Below, in pieces: positions 5,275 through 12,013 of a DNA stretch of 15,547 bases; positions within the stretch are counted from its first letter, which is position 1, and every line of letters begins with the position of its first letter. Made by a program: the position numbers and the translations under genes. The stretch comes from Kiritimatiellia bacterium. Lineage in GTDB: Bacteria > Verrucomicrobiota > Kiritimatiellia > RFP12 > UBA1067. The stretch lies in assembly GCA_016302985.1 (NCBI GenBank), contig JAEDMN010000047.1:1-15547 (forward strand), written 5' to 3'. Under the pieces are notes generated by a model. The model was not told the DNA's origin, searched no databases, and saw nothing but the letters and a program-made list of their open reading frames with translations.

Positions 5275-6906
5275 ATGAAGCAGTTCCTCCAATCTAGTCA
5301 GGCGAGACTCTACGCGCTCATGGTCGTGGCCGGGTGTGCGCTGTGGGGGTTCGGGGCCATGTTCAACCGGCTGCGGGGCGTCTTCTCGGACCATCTCGAG
5401 GACATGTCGCACGGCTGGCTCGTCCTGCCGTTCTCGCTCTACGTGCTGTGGACGGACCGGGCGCGCCTGAAGGCGGAGGCGCAGGCCGGGGCGCCGTCCC
5501 TCTGGGGGCTGCTGGCCTGCCTGCCCTGCGTCGCGGTGGCGCTGCTCGGCACGCGCGGCCTCCAGGTGCGCTTCGAGCAGGTGGGCTTCATCGGGCTCTG
5601 CATCGCCGTCCCCTGGGCGTTCTTCGGCGCCCGTCTCGCGCGCCGCGTCGTCTTCCCCGCGCTGTTCCTCTGCTTCACCATCCCGTTGGCGACGTTCCTC
5701 GACGTGGTGACGATCCATCTGCGCCTGCTCGCAAGCGGAACCGCGTTCGCCGTGCTGCGGGGCTTCGGGGTGGACGTGGTGCAGCAGGGCACGGCCATTC
5801 TCTCGCAGGGCGCGCATCCGTTCTCGATCGACGTGGCGGAGCCGTGCTCGGGCCTGCGGTCGCTGTTCGCGCTCATGGCGCTGACCGCGGCCTATTCGTG
5901 GTACACGCAGCCGACCTGGCTGCGGCGCGGCGCGCTCTTCGCGTGCGCGGTGCCGCTCGCGGTGGCGGGCAACGTGGTGCGCATCCTCACCATCTGCCTC
6001 TGCGCGGCCTGGGGGAGCGCGGACTTCGCGACGGGGTTCTACCACGACTATTCCGGCTACGTCGTCTTCATCGTCGCCATCTCGCTCATGGTCGCGTGCG
6101 GGGAGGTGGTCGCGCGCTGCGCGGAGAGCCTGGCCGCCGGGCGGAAGGGCGGGCCGGCTCCCGCCGCCGCGCCCGCGGACGTTCCGGCCGCGGCGCGCCG
6201 CGGCGTCGCCGTGCCCTTGCTGGCGGTCGCGGTGCTGTGCCCGCTGTTCGCCTTCCAGGCGCTGACGCCGGACGCGGAACTGATGGAACCGCCGGTCTTC
6301 TCCCTGCCCGGGGAGCTGCCCGGCACGACGTCCGAGGAGGTCCGCTACTGCCAGGCGGAGTCCTGCGCCCGGATGTTCCCCGTCTCGAAGATGGAGCGGA
6401 TGGACGCCTGCCCGTTCTGCGGCGGGTCGGTGAAGGGGTGCTCGCTGGGCGAGAGCACGGTCCTCCCGGCCGACACGGAGATCCGGAAGCGCCTCTACCA
6501 CGGCCCGCTGGGGCGCGACTTCCTCGTTTCGGCGGTGGTCGGCGGCCGGTCGAAGAGCTCGCTGCACCGCCCCGAGCTCTGCATGCCGGCCCAGGGCTTC
6601 CGGATGGAGGCGCCGTGCGACCTGTTCGCGGGCGGCCGGGCGTTCCGCGCCCTTCGCCTGTCGTCCGCGCACGCCCCCTCGACCACGCTGGCATACACCT
6701 ATTTCAACCAGGCCGGGGTGCGGACCGCCTCGCACACGCACCGCATCCTCCTGGACACCTGGGACCGCTCGGTGCTGAACCGGATCGACCGCTGGGTGAT
6801 GGTCACCGTCGCGGCGCACGGTCCGGGCGGCGTCGACCTCGACCGCGCGGTTGACCGGGCCGCGGTGACGGCGTTCCTCTCGTCTCTCTCGGAGAAGTTG
6901 CCATGA
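5275..6906 (+). CDS. Exosortase fused to an EpsI-type domain
   Basis: A 543-residue membrane protein. Residues 1-285 are an exosortase core with about eight membrane segments and the three catalytic residues: Cys191 in EPCSGLRS, Arg236 in NVVRI and His257 in FYHDYSGY. Exosortases are transpeptidases that cut PEP-CTERM-type sorting signals and pass the protein on to the envelope. After a short linker (about 286-308) and one more membrane segment (310-327) comes an EpsI/DUF3485 domain with SSLHRPELCMPAQGF (428-442). Between them, residues 359-382 carry Cys359-x4-Cys364-x14-Cys379-x2-Cys382 (ending CPFCGG), a zinc-ribbon-like insert. The N-terminus at ATG 5275 has no ribosome binding site. The stop overlaps the next start (ATGA). 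No PEP-CTERM substrate is encoded here. Confidence 0.88.
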   Translation: MKQFLQSSQARLYALMVVAGCALWGFGAMFNRLRGVFSDHLEDMSHGWLVLPFSLYVLWTDRARLKAEAQAGAPSLWGLLACLPCVAVALLGTRGLQVRFEQVGFIGLCIAVPWAFFGARLARRVVFPALFLCFTIPLATFLDVVTIHLRLLASGTAFAVLRGFGVDVVQQGTAILSQGAHPFSIDVAEPCSGLRSLFALMALTAAYSWYTQPTWLRRGALFACAVPLAVAGNVVRILTICLCAAWGSADFATGFYHDYSGYVVFIVAISLMVACGEVVARCAESLAAGRKGGPAPAAAPADVPAAARRGVAVPLLAVAVLCPLFAFQALTPDAELMEPPVFSLPGELPGTTSEEVRYCQAESCARMFPVSKMERMDACPFCGGSVKGCSLGESTVLPADTEIRKRLYHGPLGRDFLVSAVVGGRSKSSLHRPELCMPAQGFRMEAPCDLFAGGRAFRALRLSSAHAPSTTLAYTYFNQAGVRTASHTHRILLDTWDRSVLNRIDRWVMVTVAAHGPGGVDLDRAVDRAAVTAFLSSLSEKLP

Positions 6907-8858
6907 CGGCGTTCTTCCAGGGGCTCTGGCGTGTCCTCTCGGTGACGGCCCCCTGGTGGGGCTGCTTCCTCGTGTCCTTCGCGCTCGCGTACGTGCTGAC
7001 GCCGGTCTGCCGCGAGCTGGCGCGCCGGCTCGGCATGGTGGACAGGCCGTCCGCCCGCCGGATCAACAAGACGCCGATTCCGCGGTCGGGCGGGCTGGCG
7101 ATCTTCCTGGCGGCGACGCTGACCGTCCTGGGCTACATGCAGGTCACCGGCTCGCAGCTCTCCCCGCTCGTCTCCAACGACATCCTCCACCGCCTGATGG
7201 TCCTGACCGGGGCGCTGGTCGTCGTCGGCCTGCTGGACGACAAGTTCGGGCTTCCGCCGCTGGTGAAGCTCGCCGGGCAGGTCGGCGTGGCGCTGGGCGT
7301 CTTCTTCTGGTGCGACATCGGCTTCCGCGCGCTTCCGGTCATGTCCTGGATGCCGGCCTGGCTGGACCTCTGCTTCACGCTGTTCTGGATCGTCGGCGCG
7401 ATCAACGCCTTCAACCTCATCGACGGACTCGACGGCCTGGCGACCGGCCTGGCGCTCATCGCGGTGATCGGCATGGGCGGGGCGCTCTTCTTCATCGGAT
7501 ATCCGAAGGCCACGCTCGTGTACTTCGTCTTCGCCGGCGCGTGCCTCGCGTTCCTGCGCTACAACTTCCACCCGGCGAGCGTGTTCCTGGGCGACACCGG
7601 GTCGATGTACCTCGGTTTCGTGCTCGCGGTGCTGCCGATGACCCTGAAGTCCGGCGACTCGCTCTTCGTCTCGCTCGGCGTGCCGCTGCTGGCGATGGGC
7701 GTGCCGATCTTCGACACGGCGCTCGCGATTCTCCGCCGCACGCTCCGCGCCGTCCTCGTGCGCGGGAGGCGGGATGCGGCCGACGTCGGGAACTCGCACG
7801 TCATGCAGGCCGACACCGACCATCTGCACCATCGGATCCTGCGGAAGTTCCTGTCCCAGCGCAAGGCCGCGGGCGCGCTCTACGGACTGGCCGCGTTCCT
7901 CGTGGCGGTCGGCTTCGGCGGCCTCGCCCTGCGCGACCGGGCCGCGGGGCTCTTCATCGTGGCCTTCATCGTGGGCGTGGTGGTCGTGGTGCGCGACATG
8001 CGGCGCATCGAGCTGTGGGACGCGGGCCGGCTGCTCAACAACGTCGTGCACGACGAGAGCCACGCCATGCGTCGCCGCCGCCGGGTGCTTTCGATCCCCT
8101 GCTACGTCTGCATGGACGTGCTGACGCTCGTGCTCGTCTACGTCTTCACCACGCTGGCGATGGGGTTGAAGATCAACGGCCACGCGCTCCACACGGCGCT
8201 GCCCCTGCGCATCGTGCCCGTGTTCTTCTGCCTGATCTTCTTCCGCGCCTACGCGACCGTGTGGAGCCGGGCGCTGATCTCCAACTACGTGCGCCTCGCG
8301 CTGGCCGTGTTCGTCGGGACGATGGGCGGTTCGGCCGGCATCATCCTCTTCCGCTACCCGCACGCGCACCTGATGGCGTTCTCGGGCCTCTTCTTCGCGC
8401 TGTCCACGCTCGCGCTCTCGGGCCTGCGGATGCTGCGCCCCGTGCTGCGCGACCTCTTCTACTCGCTCGACGCGGGCCGCCTGGGGGACGACCCCGCGAC
8501 GAGCCGCATCGTGGTCTACGGGGCGGGCCTGCGGTACAACATGTTCCGCAAGGAGCTGGTCCGGGCCTCCACCCACAACAACCGCGTGATCGTGGGCCTG
8601 CTCGACGACGACGTGCTGCTGCGCGGGCTCTACGTGGGCGGCATCCGCGTGCACGGCACGTTGAACCAGGCGCCGGACGTCCTGCGGAAACTGCGCGCGG
8701 ACGCCGTGGTGATCGCCTGCGTGCTGACGCCGGAGCGGCTGGCGGTCGCGCGGAGGACGTTCGCGGCGGCGGGCGTGAAGGTCTCGGTCTGGAGCTGTGC
8801 GGAGCGGCCGCTCGACGAAGTCCCCGCAATTGCAAACCACGAAGGAGAGAGAAGATGA
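6903..8858 (+). CDS. WecA/MraY-type sugar-phosphate transferase, fused
   Basis: A 651-residue polytopic membrane protein. Residues 1-370 are a WecA-like UDP-HexNAc:polyprenyl-phosphate HexNAc-1-phosphate transferase, which starts lipid-linked glycan synthesis: SGG (62-64), LLDDK (110-114), NAFNLIDGLDG (168-178), FLGDTGS (228-234) and the substrate motif DHLHHR (306-311). Residues about 395-510 add further membrane segments. Residues 530-635 form a Rossmann-like domain (RIVVYGAGLRYNM, 535-547, then VGLLDDD). This second half resembles the N-terminal part of CapD/WbpM/PglF-type nucleotide-sugar dehydratases, without their catalytic SDR domain. It may sense or tether a nucleotide ligand. The protein therefore looks like a fusion. 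It overlaps the exosortase gene and DhaL gene by 4 bases each, which fits joint surface-glycan and protein-sorting work. Confidence 0.87.
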   Translation: MTAFFQGLWRVLSVTAPWWGCFLVSFALAYVLTPVCRELARRLGMVDRPSARRINKTPIPRSGGLAIFLAATLTVLGYMQVTGSQLSPLVSNDILHRLMVLTGALVVVGLLDDKFGLPPLVKLAGQVGVALGVFFWCDIGFRALPVMSWMPAWLDLCFTLFWIVGAINAFNLIDGLDGLATGLALIAVIGMGGALFFIGYPKATLVYFVFAGACLAFLRYNFHPASVFLGDTGSMYLGFVLAVLPMTLKSGDSLFVSLGVPLLAMGVPIFDTALAILRRTLRAVLVRGRRDAADVGNSHVMQADTDHLHHRILRKFLSQRKAAGALYGLAAFLVAVGFGGLALRDRAAGLFIVAFIVGVVVVVRDMRRIELWDAGRLLNNVVHDESHAMRRRRRVLSIPCYVCMDVLTLVLVYVFTTLAMGLKINGHALHTALPLRIVPVFFCLIFFRAYATVWSRALISNYVRLALAVFVGTMGGSAGIILFRYPHAHLMAFSGLFFALSTLALSGLRMLRPVLRDLFYSLDAGRLGDDPATSRIVVYGAGLRYNMFRKELVRASTHNNRVIVGLLDDDVLLRGLYVGGIRVHGTLNQAPDVLRKLRADAVVIACVLTPERLAVARRTFAAAGVKVSVWSCAERPLDEVPAIANHEGERR

Positions 8859-9460
8859 CACTTGAACAGTTCAGGCAGGTCTGGGCGAAGGCCGCGGCGA
8901 AGACCGCGGCGCGCGAGAAGGACTATTCCGCGCTCGACGCGGCGGCCGGCGGCGATGGCGACCATGGCGAGGCCATCGTCGCGGCGACGAAGGCCCTCGC
9001 GGCGGCGGAGGGCGCCGACTTCAAGTCGATGCTCGGGGACATGGTCTCGCACCTCGAAAGCGACGTCAGCGGCTCCACGAGCTCGCTCTACGGCACGCTC
9101 TTCGAGGGCATGGCCGACGCGGTGGACGCGGGGAAGACGGAGCTGGACGCGGCCGAGATCGCGGCTGTGTTCGCCGCGGGCCTCGAGGAGCTCGGCTTCG
9201 CCACGAAGGCGAAGGTCGGCGACAAGACGTTCATGGACGCGCTCATCCCCGCGATCGAGGCGCTTCAGGCGCATGCCGCCGAGGGCGAGGCCGCCATGTT
9301 CGCGGCCGCGGCCGCGGCCGCGAAGGCCGGCAGCGAGGCGACCGCGCAGATGCAGGCCAGGTTCGGCCGCGCGAAGAACCTCGGCGCGCGCTCGATCGGC
9401 CCGGTCGACGCCGGCTCGGCCTCCAACGCCGACATCTGGGCGTGCTTCGCGGAAGGCTGA
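8855..9460 (+). CDS. dhaL: DhaL-type dihydroxyacetone kinase subunit
   Basis: A 201-residue helical protein of the DhaL/DAK2 family, which holds the nucleotide that phosphorylates dihydroxyacetone bound to DhaK. The Mg-nucleotide motif is GGDGDHG (32-38, Asp34 and Asp36). GSTSSLYGTLF (73-83) and VGDKTFMDAL (121-130) are also typical, as is the C-terminal LGARSIGPVDAGSASNADIW. Neither DhaK nor the PTS subunit DhaM is in the window, so either the partner is elsewhere or the protein works on another substrate with the LsrF-like enzyme next door. The start ATG overlaps the upstream stop, with AAGGAG at 8842-8847. Residues 150-156 are seven alanines encoded by a GC palindrome (9299-9324). Confidence 0.85.
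   Translation: MTLEQFRQVWAKAAAKTAAREKDYSALDAAAGGDGDHGEAIVAATKALAAAEGADFKSMLGDMVSHLESDVSGSTSSLYGTLFEGMADAVDAGKTELDAAEIAAVFAAGLEELGFATKAKVGDKTFMDALIPAIEALQAHAAEGEAAMFAAAAAAAKAGSEATAQMQARFGRAKNLGARSIGPVDAGSASNADIWACFAEG
9299..9324. repeat. 26-bp perfect GGCCGC palindrome
   Basis: A perfect 26-bp palindrome built from three GGCCGC repeats, flanked by TTCGC and GCGAA. It lies inside the DhaL gene and encodes a run of seven alanines. It is probably a GC-codon microsatellite rather than a regulatory site, though it can form a strong hairpin in the mRNA. Confidence 0.8.
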
Positions 9461-9506
9461 GGCGCCTGTGCGTCTGGAATGACTTCAAAAGCAAAAGGAG
9501 AAGAAA

Positions 9507-10379
9507 ATGGCTGACATGGATGGATTCAAGGAGGCTGCGGCGTACGGCCTGGACAAGCCCCAGACGAACGAGGCGTTCTTCCTGAAGGGCAACGAGAACC
9601 GCGGCTGGGGCGTGAAGAACCGCCTCGCGCGCATCTTCAATCCGAAGAGCGGCCACACGGTCATGCTGGCGTGCGACCACGGCTTCATCATGGGCCCGAC
9701 GAGCGGCCTCGAGCGCGTCGACCTCTCGATCAACCCGCTGATCGAGTACGCCGACTGCCTGATGTGCACGCGCGGCATCCTCCGCAGCGTCATCCCGCCC
9801 ACGATGTCCAAGCCGGTCTGCCTGCGCAGCGACGGCGGCACGACGATCCTCACGGACCTCAACCTCAACCGCGTCTACGACGTCGAGGACGTCGTGCGCG
9901 TCAACGCGAGCGCGATGGCCGTCATGGTCGCGTGCGGCGACAAGGCCAGCGAGCAGATCACGACGCAGAACCTCGTGCACACGGTCGACATGGGCGAGAA
10001 GCTCGGCATCCCGGTGCTCGGCGTGACCGCGGTCGGCAAGGACATGGCGCGCGACGCGCGCTACTTCCGCCTCGCGACGCGCGTCTGCGCGGAGAACGGC
10101 GCCTCCTTCGTGAAGACCTACTACACGGAAGAGGGCTTCGAGACGGTCGTCGCGCAGTGCCCGGTGCCGATCGTCATCGCGGGCGGCAAGAAGCTCCCCG
10201 AGGACAAGGCCCTCGAGCTCGCGTACAAGGCCATGCAGGCCGGTGCCGCCGGCGTCGACATGGGCCGCAACGTGTTCCAGAGCGAGAAGCCGCTGGCGAT
10301 GATGAAGGCGATCTCCGCCGTCGTCCACCAGGGTCTGAGCGCGACGGACGCGTTCCAGCTCTACAACGACGAGAAGTGA
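9507..10379 (+). CDS. lsrF: LsrF-like class I aldolase/thiolase
   Basis: A 290-residue (beta/alpha)8 enzyme that matches E. coli LsrF along its whole length by memory of that sequence: same N-terminus style (MADMDGFK), RIFNPKSGHTVMLACDHGF (43-60), GPTSGLERVDLSINPL, LMCTRGILRSVIPP, VGKDMARDARYF, and the Schiff-base lysine in FVKTYY at residue 203, the same number as in E. coli. LsrF cleaves the phosphorylated AI-2 product 3-hydroxy-2,4-pentanedione-5-phosphate with CoA into dihydroxyacetone phosphate and acetyl-CoA. The rest of the lsr operon (kinase LsrK, LsrG, transporter, LsrR) is absent, so the natural substrate may be another ketose phosphate. AAGGAG at 9495-9500 precedes the ATG by 6 bases. 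The gene follows DhaL by 46 bases and overlaps the next start (GTGA). Confidence 0.88.
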   Translation: MADMDGFKEAAAYGLDKPQTNEAFFLKGNENRGWGVKNRLARIFNPKSGHTVMLACDHGFIMGPTSGLERVDLSINPLIEYADCLMCTRGILRSVIPPTMSKPVCLRSDGGTTILTDLNLNRVYDVEDVVRVNASAMAVMVACGDKASEQITTQNLVHTVDMGEKLGIPVLGVTAVGKDMARDARYFRLATRVCAENGASFVKTYYTEEGFETVVAQCPVPIVIAGGKKLPEDKALELAYKAMQAGAAGVDMGRNVFQSEKPLAMMKAISAVVHQGLSATDAFQLYNDEK

Positions 10380-11158
10380 GCCTGACGCTCCAGTTCGTCG
10401 GCACCGGCACCAGCGTGGGGGTCCCCCAGATCGGCTGCCGGTGCGCGACGTGCACGTCGACCGACGCCCGCGACAAGCGGCGCCGGTCGGGCCTCTATGT
10501 GCGGTCGGGCGGCGCCGCGTTCCTCGTGGACACGCCGCCCGAGCTGCGCCTGGCGTGCCTGGAGCTCGGCATCAAGCGGGTCGACGCCGTCGTCGTCACG
10601 CACGCGCACATGGACCACGTGGCCGGCTTCGACGACGTCCGGCGCTTCAACACGCTCAACGGCGGCGCGGTGATGAACTGCTACGCCGCCCCGGAGACGG
10701 TGCGGGAGATGCACCGGATCTTCCCCTACATCGGGACGCAGGCGAACAAGCTCGGGCTGTACCGCCCGCTGGTCGCCTTCAGGTCCGTCACGCGCGCCTT
10801 CCGCATCGGCGACGTGAAGGTCGTGCCGCTGCCGGTCGAGCACGGCGGCCCCCGCACGAACGGCTACCTCTTCGAGGCGGACGGGCGGCGCGCGGCGTAC
10901 ATCTCGGACTGCATCTCGATCCCGCCCGCCACGATGCGGAAGCTGCGCGGCGTGGACGTGATGGTGCTCGACTGCCTGCGCGAACGCGAGCATCCGACGC
11001 ACATGAACCTGGCGCGCGCGCGGGCCGCGCTGGCCGCCATCGGCGCCCGGCGCAGCTTCCTGATCCACATGAGCCACGACGTGAAGCACGCGGCGTTCTC
11101 CCGCCGCCTGCCGCGTGGCGTCAAACTGGCCTACGACGGCCTGAAAGTGAGGGTTTGA
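10376..11158 (+). CDS. PhnP-like metallo-beta-lactamase-fold phosphodiesterase
   Basis: A 260-residue metallo-hydrolase of the PhnP subgroup. The N-terminus QFVGTGTSVGVPQIGCRCATC carries Cys21, Cys23 and Cys26, which with His234 match the structural zinc site of PhnP. The active-site ligands are HAHMDH (76-81), His156 in VEHGG, Asp178 in ISDC and His231 in LIHMSHD. PhnP opens 5-phosphoribosyl cyclic phosphate in phosphonate breakdown, but no phn genes are nearby, so a general clean-up role for cyclic phosphodiesters is more likely. The start is GTG 10376, overlapping the LsrF stop by 4 bases, with only a weak purine stretch upstream; the VSLTLQFVGTG start aligns well with the family. The stop overlaps the next ATG by one base. 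Confidence 0.85.
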   Translation: MSLTLQFVGTGTSVGVPQIGCRCATCTSTDARDKRRRSGLYVRSGGAAFLVDTPPELRLACLELGIKRVDAVVVTHAHMDHVAGFDDVRRFNTLNGGAVMNCYAAPETVREMHRIFPYIGTQANKLGLYRPLVAFRSVTRAFRIGDVKVVPLPVEHGGPRTNGYLFEADGRRAAYISDCISIPPATMRKLRGVDVMVLDCLREREHPTHMNLARARAALAAIGARRSFLIHMSHDVKHAAFSRRLPRGVKLAYDGLKVRV

Positions 11159-12006
11159 TGAACAGATTCGCGAGCCGGGTCCTCTTCGCCGCCCTGTCCG
11201 TCCTGCTGTCCGTCTCCGCCGCGCGCGCGGCGGCGCCGAGCGAGATCACGGTGCGCCTGCAAATGGATTCGGACCAGTACGTGGAGGGCGAGCGCATCCG
11301 CGCGGTGGTCGACATCGCGAACGCGTCCGCGGACGTCATCGACTGCCGTTCGGAGAAGGCGAAGGACCACCTGGTGCTCGAGCTCTACCGCACCAGCGAC
11401 AAGTACCAGTTCGAGAAGGGCTCGGACATCCCGTTCACGGCCGGCTTCGCGCTGCTCTCCGGCGAGGGCCAGAAGCTGGAGACGTTCCTCGGCGACCATT
11501 TCCCCTTCCACAAGTCCACGCACTACCAGGCGCGCGCCGTGCTGATCCACGACGGCCTGCGCTTCGAGAGCACGTTCAAGACCTTCAGCATCGTGCCCGG
11601 GATGAAGTGCGGCGGGGCCCTCCAGCTCTTCGAGGGGCGGGACGGGCTGAAGCGCGAATTCGAGCTCGTGCACTGGAACCGCGAGCGGGTGGAACACCTG
11701 TTCCTGAAGGCGCGCGACGAGGGCGCGCGGCCCCGCCGCTGGCCGACGACCGACCTGGGCCCCGTGCTGCGCGTGACCCCGCCGCGGCTTTCGATCCTGC
11801 CGTCCGGCGAGGTGATCGTGCTCCACCGCACCACGCAGGACGCCTTCATCCGCTCCGAGTTCTGGAGCCTCCCGGGGGCCTTCGAGTTCAATCTCCACGA
11901 AGTGATGATGGACCCCGAGGTCGCGGGCGCGAAGCGCGTGCGCGAGGTCTACAAGGAGACGGGCGGCGTGGAGCCCGTGAAGAAGGCGTGGTGGAAGTTC
12001 TGGTAA
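11158..12006 (+). CDS. Secreted protein of unknown function
   Basis: I do not recognise this 282-residue protein. The N-terminus is a clear Sec signal peptide: MNRFASR, hydrophobic VLFAALSVLLSVSA, and a cleavage site after ARA (about residue 24). There is no lipobox. The mature part opens with a beta-strand-like TVRLQMDSDQYVEGERIRAVVDIAN, in the style of macroglobulin- or BsuPI-type Ig-like domains, followed by HYQARAVLIHDGLRFES. It has two cysteines (63 and 151) and an aromatic C-terminus (KAWWKFW). No PEP-CTERM anchor is present, so it is not an obvious exosortase substrate. GTGAGGG at 11147-11153 serves as ribosome binding site and the ATG overlaps the previous stop (TGATG). Its place between a metallo-hydrolase and TsaD gives no functional clue. 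Confidence 0.75.
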   Translation: MNRFASRVLFAALSVLLSVSAARAAAPSEITVRLQMDSDQYVEGERIRAVVDIANASADVIDCRSEKAKDHLVLELYRTSDKYQFEKGSDIPFTAGFALLSGEGQKLETFLGDHFPFHKSTHYQARAVLIHDGLRFESTFKTFSIVPGMKCGGALQLFEGRDGLKREFELVHWNRERVEHLFLKARDEGARPRRWPTTDLGPVLRVTPPRLSILPSGEVIVLHRTTQDAFIRSEFWSLPGAFEFNLHEVMMDPEVAGAKRVREVYKETGGVEPVKKAWWKFW

Positions 12007-12013
12007 GGCTGAT

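Noticed and set aside
2917..6819. A 1300-codon open frame on the minus strand opposite PFK, methyltransferase and exosortase.
   Set aside because: Its translation is Arg/His/Ala-rich low-complexity with no family pattern; it is the expected mirror of GC-rich codons on the + strand genes.
6699..8861. A 720-codon minus-strand open frame opposite the WecA-like gene.
   Set aside because: Composition is typical of an antisense shadow (Arg, His, Gln, Glu repeats), and the + strand has a complete, motif-rich membrane enzyme.
11158..12006. The secreted protein as an exosortase (PEP-CTERM) substrate.
   Set aside because: The C-terminus ends in an aromatic/basic stretch without the PEP motif, transmembrane helix and basic tail expected of a sorting signal.
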